In this document: in pieces, positions 15,710-22,607 of the stretch
How the letters are laid out: the number at the start of each line of letters is the position of its first letter
Position numbering within the stretch: the stretch's first letter is position 1
Source: JAHCIE01 sp034431435
GTDB taxonomy: Bacteria > Chloroflexota > Anaerolineae > Epilineales > JAHCIE01
Assembly: GCA_034431435.1 (NCBI GenBank)
Contig: DAOUDG010000027.1
Location: 1 to 25,827 of the forward strand
Direction: 5' to 3'
DNA: 25,827 nt
The notes under the pieces: generated by a model
What the model was told of the DNA's origin: nothing
Database searches by the model: none
Seen by the model: the letters and a program-made list of their open reading frames with translations, nothing else
Program-made: the position numbers and the translations under genes

Positions 15710-16068
15710 CCGAGCAGCCCAACGTCGTCGTCGTCCTGGCCCGCTGCCGCTACGGCGCGCAGCCCTTCGGCGTGCGCTTCGAGGAAAAGCTACCCGGTCG
15801 TTGGATTGCCGACTGGGCCTTCGCCATCCAGGAGCAGGCCGCGAGCCGCGAGGGCTACGATCGCGCCAGTATCGAGGGCAAGTTCGGCTTCGACCCCGAT
15901 TACCCTGGCTGCCCCTACTGCTTCGCTCGCAAGCTTGTGCGCTGCGGCCACTGCAAGCGCGTCCTATGCTACGACGGCAAGGAAGGCCAGTTGACCTGCC
16001 CGTGGTGCGGGGCGTCGGGCCGCGTGACCGGCACGACGGGTCAGATAGACGTCAGCGGCGACCGATGA
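15706..16068 (+). CDS. Stand-alone TerY-C-like zinc ribbon protein
   Basis: A 120-residue protein whose ATG overlaps the PP2C stop as ATGA. The N-terminal half (1-60) is a small alpha/beta segment with VRFEEKLPGRWIADWAFAI. The C-terminal half holds paired metal-binding knuckles: CPYC (69-72), CGHC (80-83), Cys88 and CPWC (98-101). This is the pattern of the TerY-C metal-binding domain that is usually fused to the C-terminus of TerY VWA proteins. Here it is a free protein, and the VWA protein three genes earlier lacks it. It likely binds one or two Zn ions and mediates protein contacts in the complex. The assignment to TerY-C is from cysteine spacing and context, not from alignment. Confidence 0.82.
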   Translation: MTEQPNVVVVLARCRYGAQPFGVRFEEKLPGRWIADWAFAIQEQAASREGYDRASIEGKFGFDPDYPGCPYCFARKLVRCGHCKRVLCYDGKEGQLTCPWCGASGRVTGTTGQIDVSGDR

Positions 16069-17279
16069 GCCTGCCCGCCGCCGTTGCCCCGCCTACCCCG
16101 CCCGGCCCGGCTTTCGTCCGCGACCAGTTGCGCGCGCTGCTGGCCGAGCACGGCCCTGCCATCCTCGACGACCCGCGCCGCTTCGAGGCCTTGCTCCGCG
16201 ACCTGAGCGGCGAGCACCGCCGCGAGGCCCACCTCCTGGCGAGCGCGCTACGCGAGCGTGTGCCCGCCGACCTCCTCGCCCCCAGCAACGGCCTGCCTCG
16301 TTCGCTGCTCATCGCCCGCCTGGCCCAACGCCTCCACGATAACCTGGGCATCGCCGATGGCTTCGCGCGCTGGGCCGTCGTCTCCTGGGCGCTGGCCCTG
16401 GGCGCGCTCGCCGCGCGGGAAGCGGCCGCCCTGGAACGGGAAGAGCCGACCGGGACAACCCTGCCAGCGAGAGACGCCGACACCATCATCGTCGACGCGA
16501 GCGGCCGAGGCGATTATCCGACCGTGGGCGCGGCTGTCCGCGCCGCGCCGCCCCACAGCCGTATCCTGGTTGCGCCCGGCCACTACGCCGAGAGCGTCAC
16601 CCTCGACAAGGCGCTGGAAATTGTCGGCGACGGCCCCGCCCGCCAGATCATCCTCCGCAGCGTCGACGCCCCCTGCCTGCGCATCACGGCTCCCGTCACC
16701 CTGCGCGCCCTGAGCCTCGCCCGCGACGGGACGGACGCTCGCGGCGCGACGGTCGAGATTCGCGACGGTGCGGTGATGCTGGAAGGCTGCGTTGTCAGCG
16801 GGGTAGGCCGCGCCGCCATCGCCGTGAGCGGGCGCGAGGCCGAACTCGTGGCGCGACGCTTGCAAGTCGAGGCTGCCGCCCACACCGGCCTGCTGTTCGA
16901 GGCGAGGGCGCGGGGCGTGGTGGAGGACTGCGAGGTGCGAGGCAGCCGCCGCAACGGCGTCCACGTCAGCGACGACGCCAACCCGCTACTACGCCGCTGC
17001 CGGATTCACCACGGCCTGGAAATTGGCCTCCTGGTGGACAGCGGTGGGCGAGGCGCCTTCGAGGACTGCGAGATTGCCGACAACGCCTTTCAGGGGGTCA
17101 TCATCAGTGGCGGCGCGCCGGTCCTCACCCGCTGCCGGGTGCAGCGCAACGACATCGGCATCTGGGTGGAGCGCGGCGGCCAGGGCGTCGTCGAGGGCTG
17201 CGACCTGCGCGGCAACCGCGTCGCCGCCTGGCGCGTCAAATCGGGCAGCCACATCCAGCACCGGGGGAACAAAGAGTAG
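16065..17279 (+). CDS. Helical-domain / right-handed beta-helix repeat protein
   Basis: A 404-residue protein. The frame is open upstream to 15690, but ATG 16065 is chosen because it overlaps the preceding stop (ATGA) and the upstream part is a shadow of the zinc ribbon gene. Residues about 15-118 form an all-helical domain with LLDDPRRFEALLRDL, HRREAHLL and a closing WAVVSWALALG, a signature I recall from many bacterial signalling and conflict proteins as a fused adaptor. Residues about 141-400 are parallel beta-helix repeats that begin VDASGRGDYPTVGAAVRAA, as in pectinesterase-type helices, and continue with 22-25-residue rungs (ILEGC/VVEDCEV/LRRCRI/FEDCEI/LTRCRV). No signal peptide, so it is not a secreted pectinase; more likely a cytoplasmic binding scaffold like the NosD/CASH repeats. 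It lies between zinc ribbon and kinase genes. Confidence 0.86.
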   Translation: MSLPAAVAPPTPPGPAFVRDQLRALLAEHGPAILDDPRRFEALLRDLSGEHRREAHLLASALRERVPADLLAPSNGLPRSLLIARLAQRLHDNLGIADGFARWAVVSWALALGALAAREAAALEREEPTGTTLPARDADTIIVDASGRGDYPTVGAAVRAAPPHSRILVAPGHYAESVTLDKALEIVGDGPARQIILRSVDAPCLRITAPVTLRALSLARDGTDARGATVEIRDGAVMLEGCVVSGVGRAAIAVSGREAELVARRLQVEAAAHTGLLFEARARGVVEDCEVRGSRRNGVHVSDDANPLLRRCRIHHGLEIGLLVDSGGRGAFEDCEIADNAFQGVIISGGAPVLTRCRVQRNDIGIWVERGGQGVVEGCDLRGNRVAAWRVKSGSHIQHRGNKE

Positions 17280-17329
17280 CGCGATTCTCCCTGCGGGAGC
17301 GCGACCCTCGCACTCCACATAGAGGCTAC

Positions 17330-18652
17330 ATGAACCAGATTCTCAAACTCGGCCAGACCGTCAAGACGGAGACCACGAAAAAGGATGCCCGCGTTGACGC
17401 CTTCCTGGGCGGCGGCGGCCAGGGTGAGGTCTATCGCGCCACCTTCGACGGCGCGCCTGTCGCCCTCAAGTGGTACTTTCCCCAGACCGGCACCCGCGAC
17501 CAGCGCGGCGCGTTGGAACTGGTCGTCAAGAAGGGCGCGCCCGACAGCCGCTTCTTGTGGCCCATCGAGCTGGCCTCGGCGCGCGGTGTGCCCGCCTTCG
17601 GCTACATCATGCCCCTGCGTCCCGCCGCCTACAAGAGTATCGTTGACCTGATGAAACGGCGCGTCGAGCCGACCTTCCGGAGCCTGGCGACGGCGGGCTT
17701 CCAGCTGGCCGATAGCTTCCTGCAACTCCACGCCAGGGGCCTGTGCTACCGCGACATCTCCTTCGGCAACGTCTTCTTCGACCCCAAGAACGGCGACGTC
17801 CTCATCGCCGACAACGACAACGTCGGCGTCGAGGGCGCGACGCGGGCGGGCGTCCTGGGTACGCCGCGCTTCATGGCCCCGGAGGTGGTGCGCGGTGACG
17901 CCATGCCCAGTACCCAGACCGATCTGTTCTCGCTGGCCGTGCTGCTGTTCTACATGCTCATGGTCCACCACCCGCTGGAAGGCCGCAAAGAGCTGGACAT
18001 CAAGTGCCTCGACCTGCCCGCCATGAACAAGCTGTACGGGACAGAGCCGGTGTTCATCTTCGACCCCCAGGACGCCTCCAACCGCCCCGTGCCTGGCTAC
18101 CACGACAACGCCATCGCCTTCTGGCCCATCTACCCCCAGTTCATCCGCGACCTGTTCACGAAGGCCTTCACGGACGGCATCCGCGACCCACAGCATGGCC
18201 GCGTCCGCGAGAGCGAGTGGCGGGCGGCGATGATTCGCCTGCGCGATTCAATTCTCTACTGTGGGAGTTGTGGCGCGGAGAACTTCTATGACGCCGCCGC
18301 GCTCCAGGCGGCCGGCGGTCAGCCCGGCGCGTGCTGGTCGTGCGGCAAGAGCCTGGCGCTGCCCTTCCGCGTCCAGGTGAACCGCAACACCATCATGCTC
18401 AACCACGACACGCAGCTCTACCCGCACCACATCGACGACAGCCGCCGCTATGACTTCAGCGCGCCCGTGGCCGAGGTGACCCGCCACCCGACGAACCCCA
18501 GCCTGTGGGGCCTCAAGAACCTGTCCAGCGGCAAGTGGGTGACCACCACCGCCGAGGGCGTCGTCAACGACGTGGAGCCGGGCCGTAGCGTCAGTCTCGC
18601 CAACGGCACGCGCATCAACTTTGGGAAGGCTGAGGGCGAGATACGCCTGTGA
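17330..18652 (+). CDS. Ser/Thr protein kinase with zinc ribbon and FHA-like C-terminus
   Basis: A 440-residue cytoplasmic protein. The kinase domain (about 22-300) has the Gly loop GGGGQGEV (27-34), ATP-binding Lys47 (VALKWY), catalytic loop YRDISFGN with Asp142, metal Asp161 in an unusual DND in place of DFG, GTPRFMAPE, and DLFSLAVLL. Essential residues are kept, so activity is likely. Residues 311-338 form a zinc ribbon (C311-x2-C314-x20-C335-x2-C338). The last 85 residues are beta-rich and resemble an FHA fold in the GLKNLSSGKW ... PGRSVSLANGTRINFG part, though the phosphothreonine-binding Ser/His signature is not evident. It lies 50 bases after the beta-helix gene. With PP2C and the VWA protein it completes a TerY-type phosphorylation triad. 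Its tail overlaps the opposite-strand gene by 38 bases. Confidence 0.92.
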   Translation: MNQILKLGQTVKTETTKKDARVDAFLGGGGQGEVYRATFDGAPVALKWYFPQTGTRDQRGALELVVKKGAPDSRFLWPIELASARGVPAFGYIMPLRPAAYKSIVDLMKRRVEPTFRSLATAGFQLADSFLQLHARGLCYRDISFGNVFFDPKNGDVLIADNDNVGVEGATRAGVLGTPRFMAPEVVRGDAMPSTQTDLFSLAVLLFYMLMVHHPLEGRKELDIKCLDLPAMNKLYGTEPVFIFDPQDASNRPVPGYHDNAIAFWPIYPQFIRDLFTKAFTDGIRDPQHGRVRESEWRAAMIRLRDSILYCGSCGAENFYDAAALQAAGGQPGACWSCGKSLALPFRVQVNRNTIMLNHDTQLYPHHIDDSRRYDFSAPVAEVTRHPTNPSLWGLKNLSSGKWVTTTAEGVVNDVEPGRSVSLANGTRINFGKAEGEIRL

Positions 18653-19742
18653 CGGCCTGCGTCCGCCGCCCTCGCAGCGCGGACCACGCCAGCATGACCA
18701 GGAAGAGCAGCAGCGCCACCTCATTCAGCAAGCCGCCGACCCGCCGCGCATCGTACCAGCCGCCCAGGTCAGCCGCGATGCGTAGCGCCAGGGACAGGTT
18801 TAGCAGAGCCAGCGGCGCGTAGAACCAGGGCGTGTAGGCCATCGGCGTGCGCAGCACGGACGGAAAGATAATGGGCGCGTGGCCGAAGATCATGGACAGC
18901 ACGAAGCCGACGAACACGGCGTGCAGCGTCGCGTCGTAGAGCGGGCCGGCCGGCATGCTGCCGACCACGACCGCCAGCAAGCCGCCCACCGCCAGCCAGA
19001 CATAGCCCGACAGCAGCGCAACGGCAATGTAACGAGTCAGGCCAGTCATGCGCACCGTGCGCCGCGCGACATCATAGCGCGCCAGCCACGCAGCCAGCAG
19101 AATCATGCCCACGCCGAGCAGGCGCACGCCGAGGCCATACTCCACCACCGACACCGCCAGCCCCGTCAGCAGCACAGCCACGACTCCCACGAACAGCCGC
19201 GTCGCCGACATGGGCAGGCGCAGCACGCGACTCAATTCGAGCCGCTCGCCGGCGATGGTGAACACCAGAAACATGGCCCACCACAGCGTCACCTGGAAGA
19301 GGGGTAAGCCGGCCAGCCACAGCAGGTTGCCCACCAGCCACGTCGCCGCCCCCAGCGCCATCGTCGCGCTGTAGGCGTGCAGCGGGCGGCGCGGCACGAA
19401 GAAGATCGATGTGAGAACCGCGCTGCTCAGGCTAAACAGCACTGGCCCCAACCAGCCTATGCCCCCCGCCAGCAGCGTCAGCGTCCCCAACGCAGCCGAG
19501 GCCGGTGCGGCCCATGCCCAGCGACGGTCGAGGGCCACGGCGCGCTCGACGCCGATGAGGGTTCCCAGGAAGCCGCACACCATCAGCGGGCCATGCCCAA
19601 TGACCAGCGGCGGGTAGATGGGCCATGCCCAGCCAATGCGCAGCAGTCCACCCCACAACCCCGCCAGCAACGCAATCAGCGCCAGGGCCATGAGGGGGAA
19701 TCGTTGCAGCGAGGGGGAGGCGCCGGGAGGTGTTTGGGACAT
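18615..19742 (-). CDS. Polytopic membrane protein, possible haem-copper/NnrS-like fold
   Basis: A 375-residue integral membrane protein with about 10-12 hydrophobic spans and little soluble sequence. Noteworthy His residues fall at span edges: VIGHGPLMVCGFLGTLIGVERAV early, then ATLHAVFVGFVLSMIFGHAPIIFP late. This arrangement is reminiscent of the NnrS / haem-copper oxidase subunit I-like group, whose members bind haem or respond to nitric oxide, but the similarity is by pattern only. ATG at 19742 has only a weak AGAAG site and lies 11 bases after the stop of the next membrane gene, so coupled translation is likely. The last 38 bases overlap the end of the kinase gene on the opposite strand. 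Function unknown. Confidence 0.82.
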   Translation of the reverse strand: MSQTPPGASPSLQRFPLMALALIALLAGLWGGLLRIGWAWPIYPPLVIGHGPLMVCGFLGTLIGVERAVALDRRWAWAAPASAALGTLTLLAGGIGWLGPVLFSLSSAVLTSIFFVPRRPLHAYSATMALGAATWLVGNLLWLAGLPLFQVTLWWAMFLVFTIAGERLELSRVLRLPMSATRLFVGVVAVLLTGLAVSVVEYGLGVRLLGVGMILLAAWLARYDVARRTVRMTGLTRYIAVALLSGYVWLAVGGLLAVVVGSMPAGPLYDATLHAVFVGFVLSMIFGHAPIIFPSVLRTPMAYTPWFYAPLALLNLSLALRIAADLGGWYDARRVGGLLNEVALLLFLVMLAWSALRGRRTQAVTGVSRPQPSQS

Positions 19743-19753
19743 GGGGCTTCTCG

Positions 19754-20992
19754 CTACGCGCTTTCAGGCTGGCGAACGAGCCGCCGCAGGCCGACACCGG
19801 GCGTCGACCACGCCGAGTAGGTCAGGATGACGGCCCCGGCGATGGGGGCGAGGGTCACCCAGGCCGCGAAGACCAGGGTCCAGCGGCCGGCCCAGGCGGT
19901 CGGCCACAGGCCGGTCAGAGGTAGCAGCGACACCTGGAGCAGCAAGACACCCGCCACGTACCAGCGCCAGCCCCGCACGAACCGCCAGCCCCACACCTGG
20001 CCCGCCGCCACCACCAGGCCGATGCTGACGAAGCCCAGCAACAGCCAGTGCAGATATGGAATGCGCAGCCCGGCGCCCTCGGCCCAGGCCCCAATCATCG
20101 GCAGGCTGGCGGCCAACTCCCCCACCGCCTTCAAGCCCAGGAACGCCAGGGGGATGCGCCAGGGCGGAATGACCGCCGACCACAGCGCGGCCAGGTGGAC
20201 GAGCAGGCCCGTTCCCACCATCAGGCCGCCGATGCTCGCCACCGGGCGCAGGGTGTCAGGGACGAGACTCGACGGCACACCCAGCAGGGCGGTGAAGGGC
20301 AGCCCGATAAAGATGAGCCACGTCGCCCAGCGGAGAGGGGGCCGCCCGGCGTTGGGGTGGGCGGCATAGACCAATCCCAGCACGCCGAAGATGAACCAGC
20401 CATCGGCAAAGAGGTCCAGGAACAGATGGACCATCGCCTCGCCCCAGAAAGGGTCGGTCACGCGCAGGCCAACGAGGGCCATGCGCCCCACGCCGCCCAG
20501 CGAGGCCAGGGCGATCGCGGCCAACGCGGCATCCCACAACAATAGCGGGAGCGTGCGAGCCGTGCGCCGCGTGTCGCGCCAGTAGAGGAGCATGAAAGCG
20601 TACCACGGCAGGGCATTCAGGGCCGATACCATCATCGACAGCGGCAGGCGCTTCTCGCCCACCTGCGCCAACGAGTAGCCGTACATCACAAAGGTGGGGT
20701 AGGCCAGCAGGCCCAGCGCCAGGGCAGCGGCGATAACAGGACCGTAGCCGCGCCCCACCGGGCGACCCGTCTGGCGCGGCAACCAGGCCACGATGAGCGC
20801 CATCAGGGCCGGCGTCACCCAACTGAAGTACATCAGGTGCGAGTGGGCGTGACGGACGTTGCCCAGTTGCAGGCCCTCGGGCAGACCGTACAGCATGCCG
20901 AAACGGAACAACGCGCCGGTCAGCCCGGCCAGGATGAAGCAGCCGAGCGCCGCCAGCCAGGCCCAGCGCGTATCGGATATGGTGCGAGTCAT
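19754..20992 (-). CDS. Polytopic membrane protein with HAHSH motif, paired with the downstream membrane protein
   Basis: A 412-residue integral membrane protein with about 11-12 spans. ATG at 20992 has GGGAG at good spacing. Early in the protein, NVRHAHSHLMYFSWVTPALM places three His residues at the start of a span; further His are in AMVHLFLDLFADGWFIFGVLG, VHLAALWSAVI and PYLHWLLLGFVS. Clustered membrane His of this sort suggests bound haem or a metal, as in haem-copper oxidase subunit I-like families, without the full oxidase ligand set. It is the first gene of a two-gene unit. The two proteins may form a heteromer. Function unknown. Confidence 0.82.
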   Translation of the reverse strand: MTRTISDTRWAWLAALGCFILAGLTGALFRFGMLYGLPEGLQLGNVRHAHSHLMYFSWVTPALMALIVAWLPRQTGRPVGRGYGPVIAAALALGLLAYPTFVMYGYSLAQVGEKRLPLSMMVSALNALPWYAFMLLYWRDTRRTARTLPLLLWDAALAAIALASLGGVGRMALVGLRVTDPFWGEAMVHLFLDLFADGWFIFGVLGLVYAAHPNAGRPPLRWATWLIFIGLPFTALLGVPSSLVPDTLRPVASIGGLMVGTGLLVHLAALWSAVIPPWRIPLAFLGLKAVGELAASLPMIGAWAEGAGLRIPYLHWLLLGFVSIGLVVAAGQVWGWRFVRGWRWYVAGVLLLQVSLLPLTGLWPTAWAGRWTLVFAAWVTLAPIAGAVILTYSAWSTPGVGLRRLVRQPESA

Positions 20993-21020
20993 GCTCTCCC
21001 TCGAACTCTAGAGTACCCTG

Positions 21021-21026
21021 AGTATA
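21021..21026 (-). promoter_or_regulatory. Possible -10 box (TATACT) for the membrane-protein pair
   Basis: Minus-strand TATACT lies about 29 bases upstream of ATG 20992. The -35 position (AAGACG, spacer 17) matches consensus at only three bases, so the assignment is tentative. Confidence 0.4.
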
Positions 21027-21066
21027 TCGCCGTCCCGTCGCCGCGTCTTTGCGTTGGCGCAACTAC

Positions 21067-21095
21067 TTGCCCGCGCCGCGCGTCCCGTCTATACT
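21067..21095 (+). promoter_or_regulatory. Sigma-70-type promoter of alaX
   Basis: TTGCCC (21067-21072), a 17-base spacer and TATACT (21090-21095) precede ATG 21126 by about 30 bases. Four of six -35 bases and five of six -10 bases match consensus. The ribosome site GGGAG (21113-21117) follows. Confidence 0.65.
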
Positions 21096-21125
21096 GCCTG
21101 GGATACACAGCTGGGAGACACGACC

Positions 21126-21836
21126 ATGACCCACCCTCTGTACTACGACGACGCCTATCTGCGCGAGTTTGAGGCCACAGTCACCAACGTGACGCCCGAC
21201 GGCGCGGTGATCCTCGACGGCACTGCTTTCTATCCCGGTGGCGGCGGCCAGCCCCACGACCTGGGCACGCTCAGCGTCAACGGCCTAACCTGGCCCGTCG
21301 CGAGAGTCAAGAAGGACGGCGCGGCCATCCTGCATTATGTCACTGGCGAGCCGCCGGCCGTCGGGGCAGTCGTCCACGGCCACCTCGACTGGGAACGCCG
21401 CTACGCCCTGATGCGCACCCACACCGCCCTGCACTGCCTGTGCGGGACCATCTGGAACGTGTACGGCGCGCAGGTAACCGGCGGCGCGATGGAGCCGGGT
21501 CAGGCGCGCATGGACTTCGAGTTCGAGAGCATGCGCCAGGAATTCGTGCGCGAGATCGAGGCGAGAGTGAACCAGGAGGTGGCGCACAACCGCGCCGTAT
21601 CGTCGCGTAGCCTGCCCCGCGCGAAGGCCTTCGCCATCCCCGACCTGATTCGCACCAAGATCAACTTGCTGCCCGAGGGAATCACCGAGGTGCGCGTCGT
21701 CGAGATCGACGGCCTCGACTTGCAGGCCGACGGCGGAACCCACGTCGCCAACACCCGCGAAATCGGCGTGATACGCATCGTCGGCTACGAGAGCAAGGGA
21801 AAAATCAACAAACGGCTGCGCATCGCCCTGGAGTGA
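21126..21836 (+). CDS. alaX: AlaX-type alanyl-tRNA editing protein
   Basis: A 236-residue trans-editing hydrolase that removes wrongly attached Ser (or Gly) from tRNA-Ala. ATG 21126 is chosen over an in-frame upstream start at 21054 because the promoter and GGGAG site lie between them. An N-terminal beta-barrel with DGTAFYPGGGGQPHD (31-45) precedes the editing core, so this is the medium AlaX-M form. Zinc ligands His99 and His103 are in RTHTALHCL. The second zinc motif reads DGGTH (202-206): the His is present, but the Cys found in AlaRS-type CGGTH is Asp. The NTREIG end of the motif is intact. It does not have the aminoacylation or C-Ala domains of AlaRS. Three bases separate it from the methyltransferase gene. 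Confidence 0.92.
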   Translation: MTHPLYYDDAYLREFEATVTNVTPDGAVILDGTAFYPGGGGQPHDLGTLSVNGLTWPVARVKKDGAAILHYVTGEPPAVGAVVHGHLDWERRYALMRTHTALHCLCGTIWNVYGAQVTGGAMEPGQARMDFEFESMRQEFVREIEARVNQEVAHNRAVSSRSLPRAKAFAIPDLIRTKINLLPEGITEVRVVEIDGLDLQADGGTHVANTREIGVIRIVGYESKGKINKRLRIALE

Positions 21837-21839
21837 GCC

Positions 21840-22583
21840 ATGCCCTGGTACGCCGACTACTTCGACGAGCGCTATCTGGATGTCTTCTCGGCCAGCTTCA
21901 CCGACGAGCATAGCCAGGCCGAGGCCCACGCGGTCGCCCGCTTCCTCGACCTGCCGTCCGGCGCGTCGGTTCTAGACCTGGCATGTGGGCAGGGCCGCCA
22001 TGCCATCGCCCTGGCGCGCATGGGCCACACGCTGACCGGGCTGGACCTGTCGCCGCTGTTGCTGGCCCGCGCGGCGGTGGTCGCCGCCGCGAATGGCGTG
22101 GCAGTGACCTGGGTCGAAGGTGACATGCGCGATCTGCCGTGGGAGGGCGCGTTCGACGCCTGCATCAACCTGACCACGGCATTTGGCTACTTCGCCACCG
22201 ACGAGGAGAACGAGGCCGTGTTGCGCCAGGTGGCGAAGGCCCTCAAGCCGGGCGGCCAGTTCCTCATTGAGACCATGCACCGCGACTACATCGTCCGCGA
22301 GTATCAGCAGCACGACTGGTACGAGACCGACGACGAGACTCTGGTGTGGACGCTGCGCCTCTTCGACGCCATCAAGGGGCGCACGACGGTGGTGGAGCGA
22401 TATCGCACAGCGGCGGGCGAAGAGGGGGAGCGCTATCACAACATCCGCGTCTACACGGCCACCGAACTGCATGCCATGCTGCGGCGGGCCGGGTTGGAGC
22501 CTACCGACACCTGGGGCGAGTGGGAGGGCGACGCCTTTAGCTTCGACAGTACGCGGCTGATCGTGCGCGCCGTCAAGAGCTAA
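21840..22583 (+). CDS. SAM-dependent methyltransferase (class I)
   Basis: A 247-residue cytoplasmic methyltransferase with a Rossmann fold. SAM motif I is VLDLACGQGRHA (44-55), the ribose-binding acidic residue is Asp69 (LTGLDLSP), followed by GDMRDLPW and the motif IV-like FDACINLTTAFGYF. The C-terminal half (from about 145) has an added beta-rich region, RYHNIRVYTATELHAMLRRAGL, the cap seen in many small-molecule methyltransferases. GGAG lies inside the end of alaX, and only three bases separate the genes, so they are co-translated. The substrate is unknown; a tRNA-related role is possible from context but not shown. It converges with the GntR gene over 24 bases. Confidence 0.91.
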   Translation: MPWYADYFDERYLDVFSASFTDEHSQAEAHAVARFLDLPSGASVLDLACGQGRHAIALARMGHTLTGLDLSPLLLARAAVVAAANGVAVTWVEGDMRDLPWEGAFDACINLTTAFGYFATDEENEAVLRQVAKALKPGGQFLIETMHRDYIVREYQQHDWYETDDETLVWTLRLFDAIKGRTTVVERYRTAAGEEGERYHNIRVYTATELHAMLRRAGLEPTDTWGEWEGDAFSFDSTRLIVRAVKS

Positions 22584-22607
22584 GCGCGACAAGACCTTCC
22601 ACCTGCT

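Noticed and set aside
15690..16064. N-terminal extension of the beta-helix protein
   Set aside because: It is Arg-rich, low in normal protein character, and is the shifted frame of the zinc ribbon gene; the ATGA overlap at 16065 gives a better start.
17287..17299. Small hairpin CTCCC-TGC-GGGAG before the kinase gene
   Set aside because: A five-base stem in GC-rich sequence is expected by chance and no T-run follows.
17090..18196. Long open frame on the minus strand (368 codons) opposite the kinase and beta-helix genes
   Set aside because: It is an antisense shadow caused by GC-rich codon use; the product has no recognisable motif and the plus-strand kinase motifs are clear.
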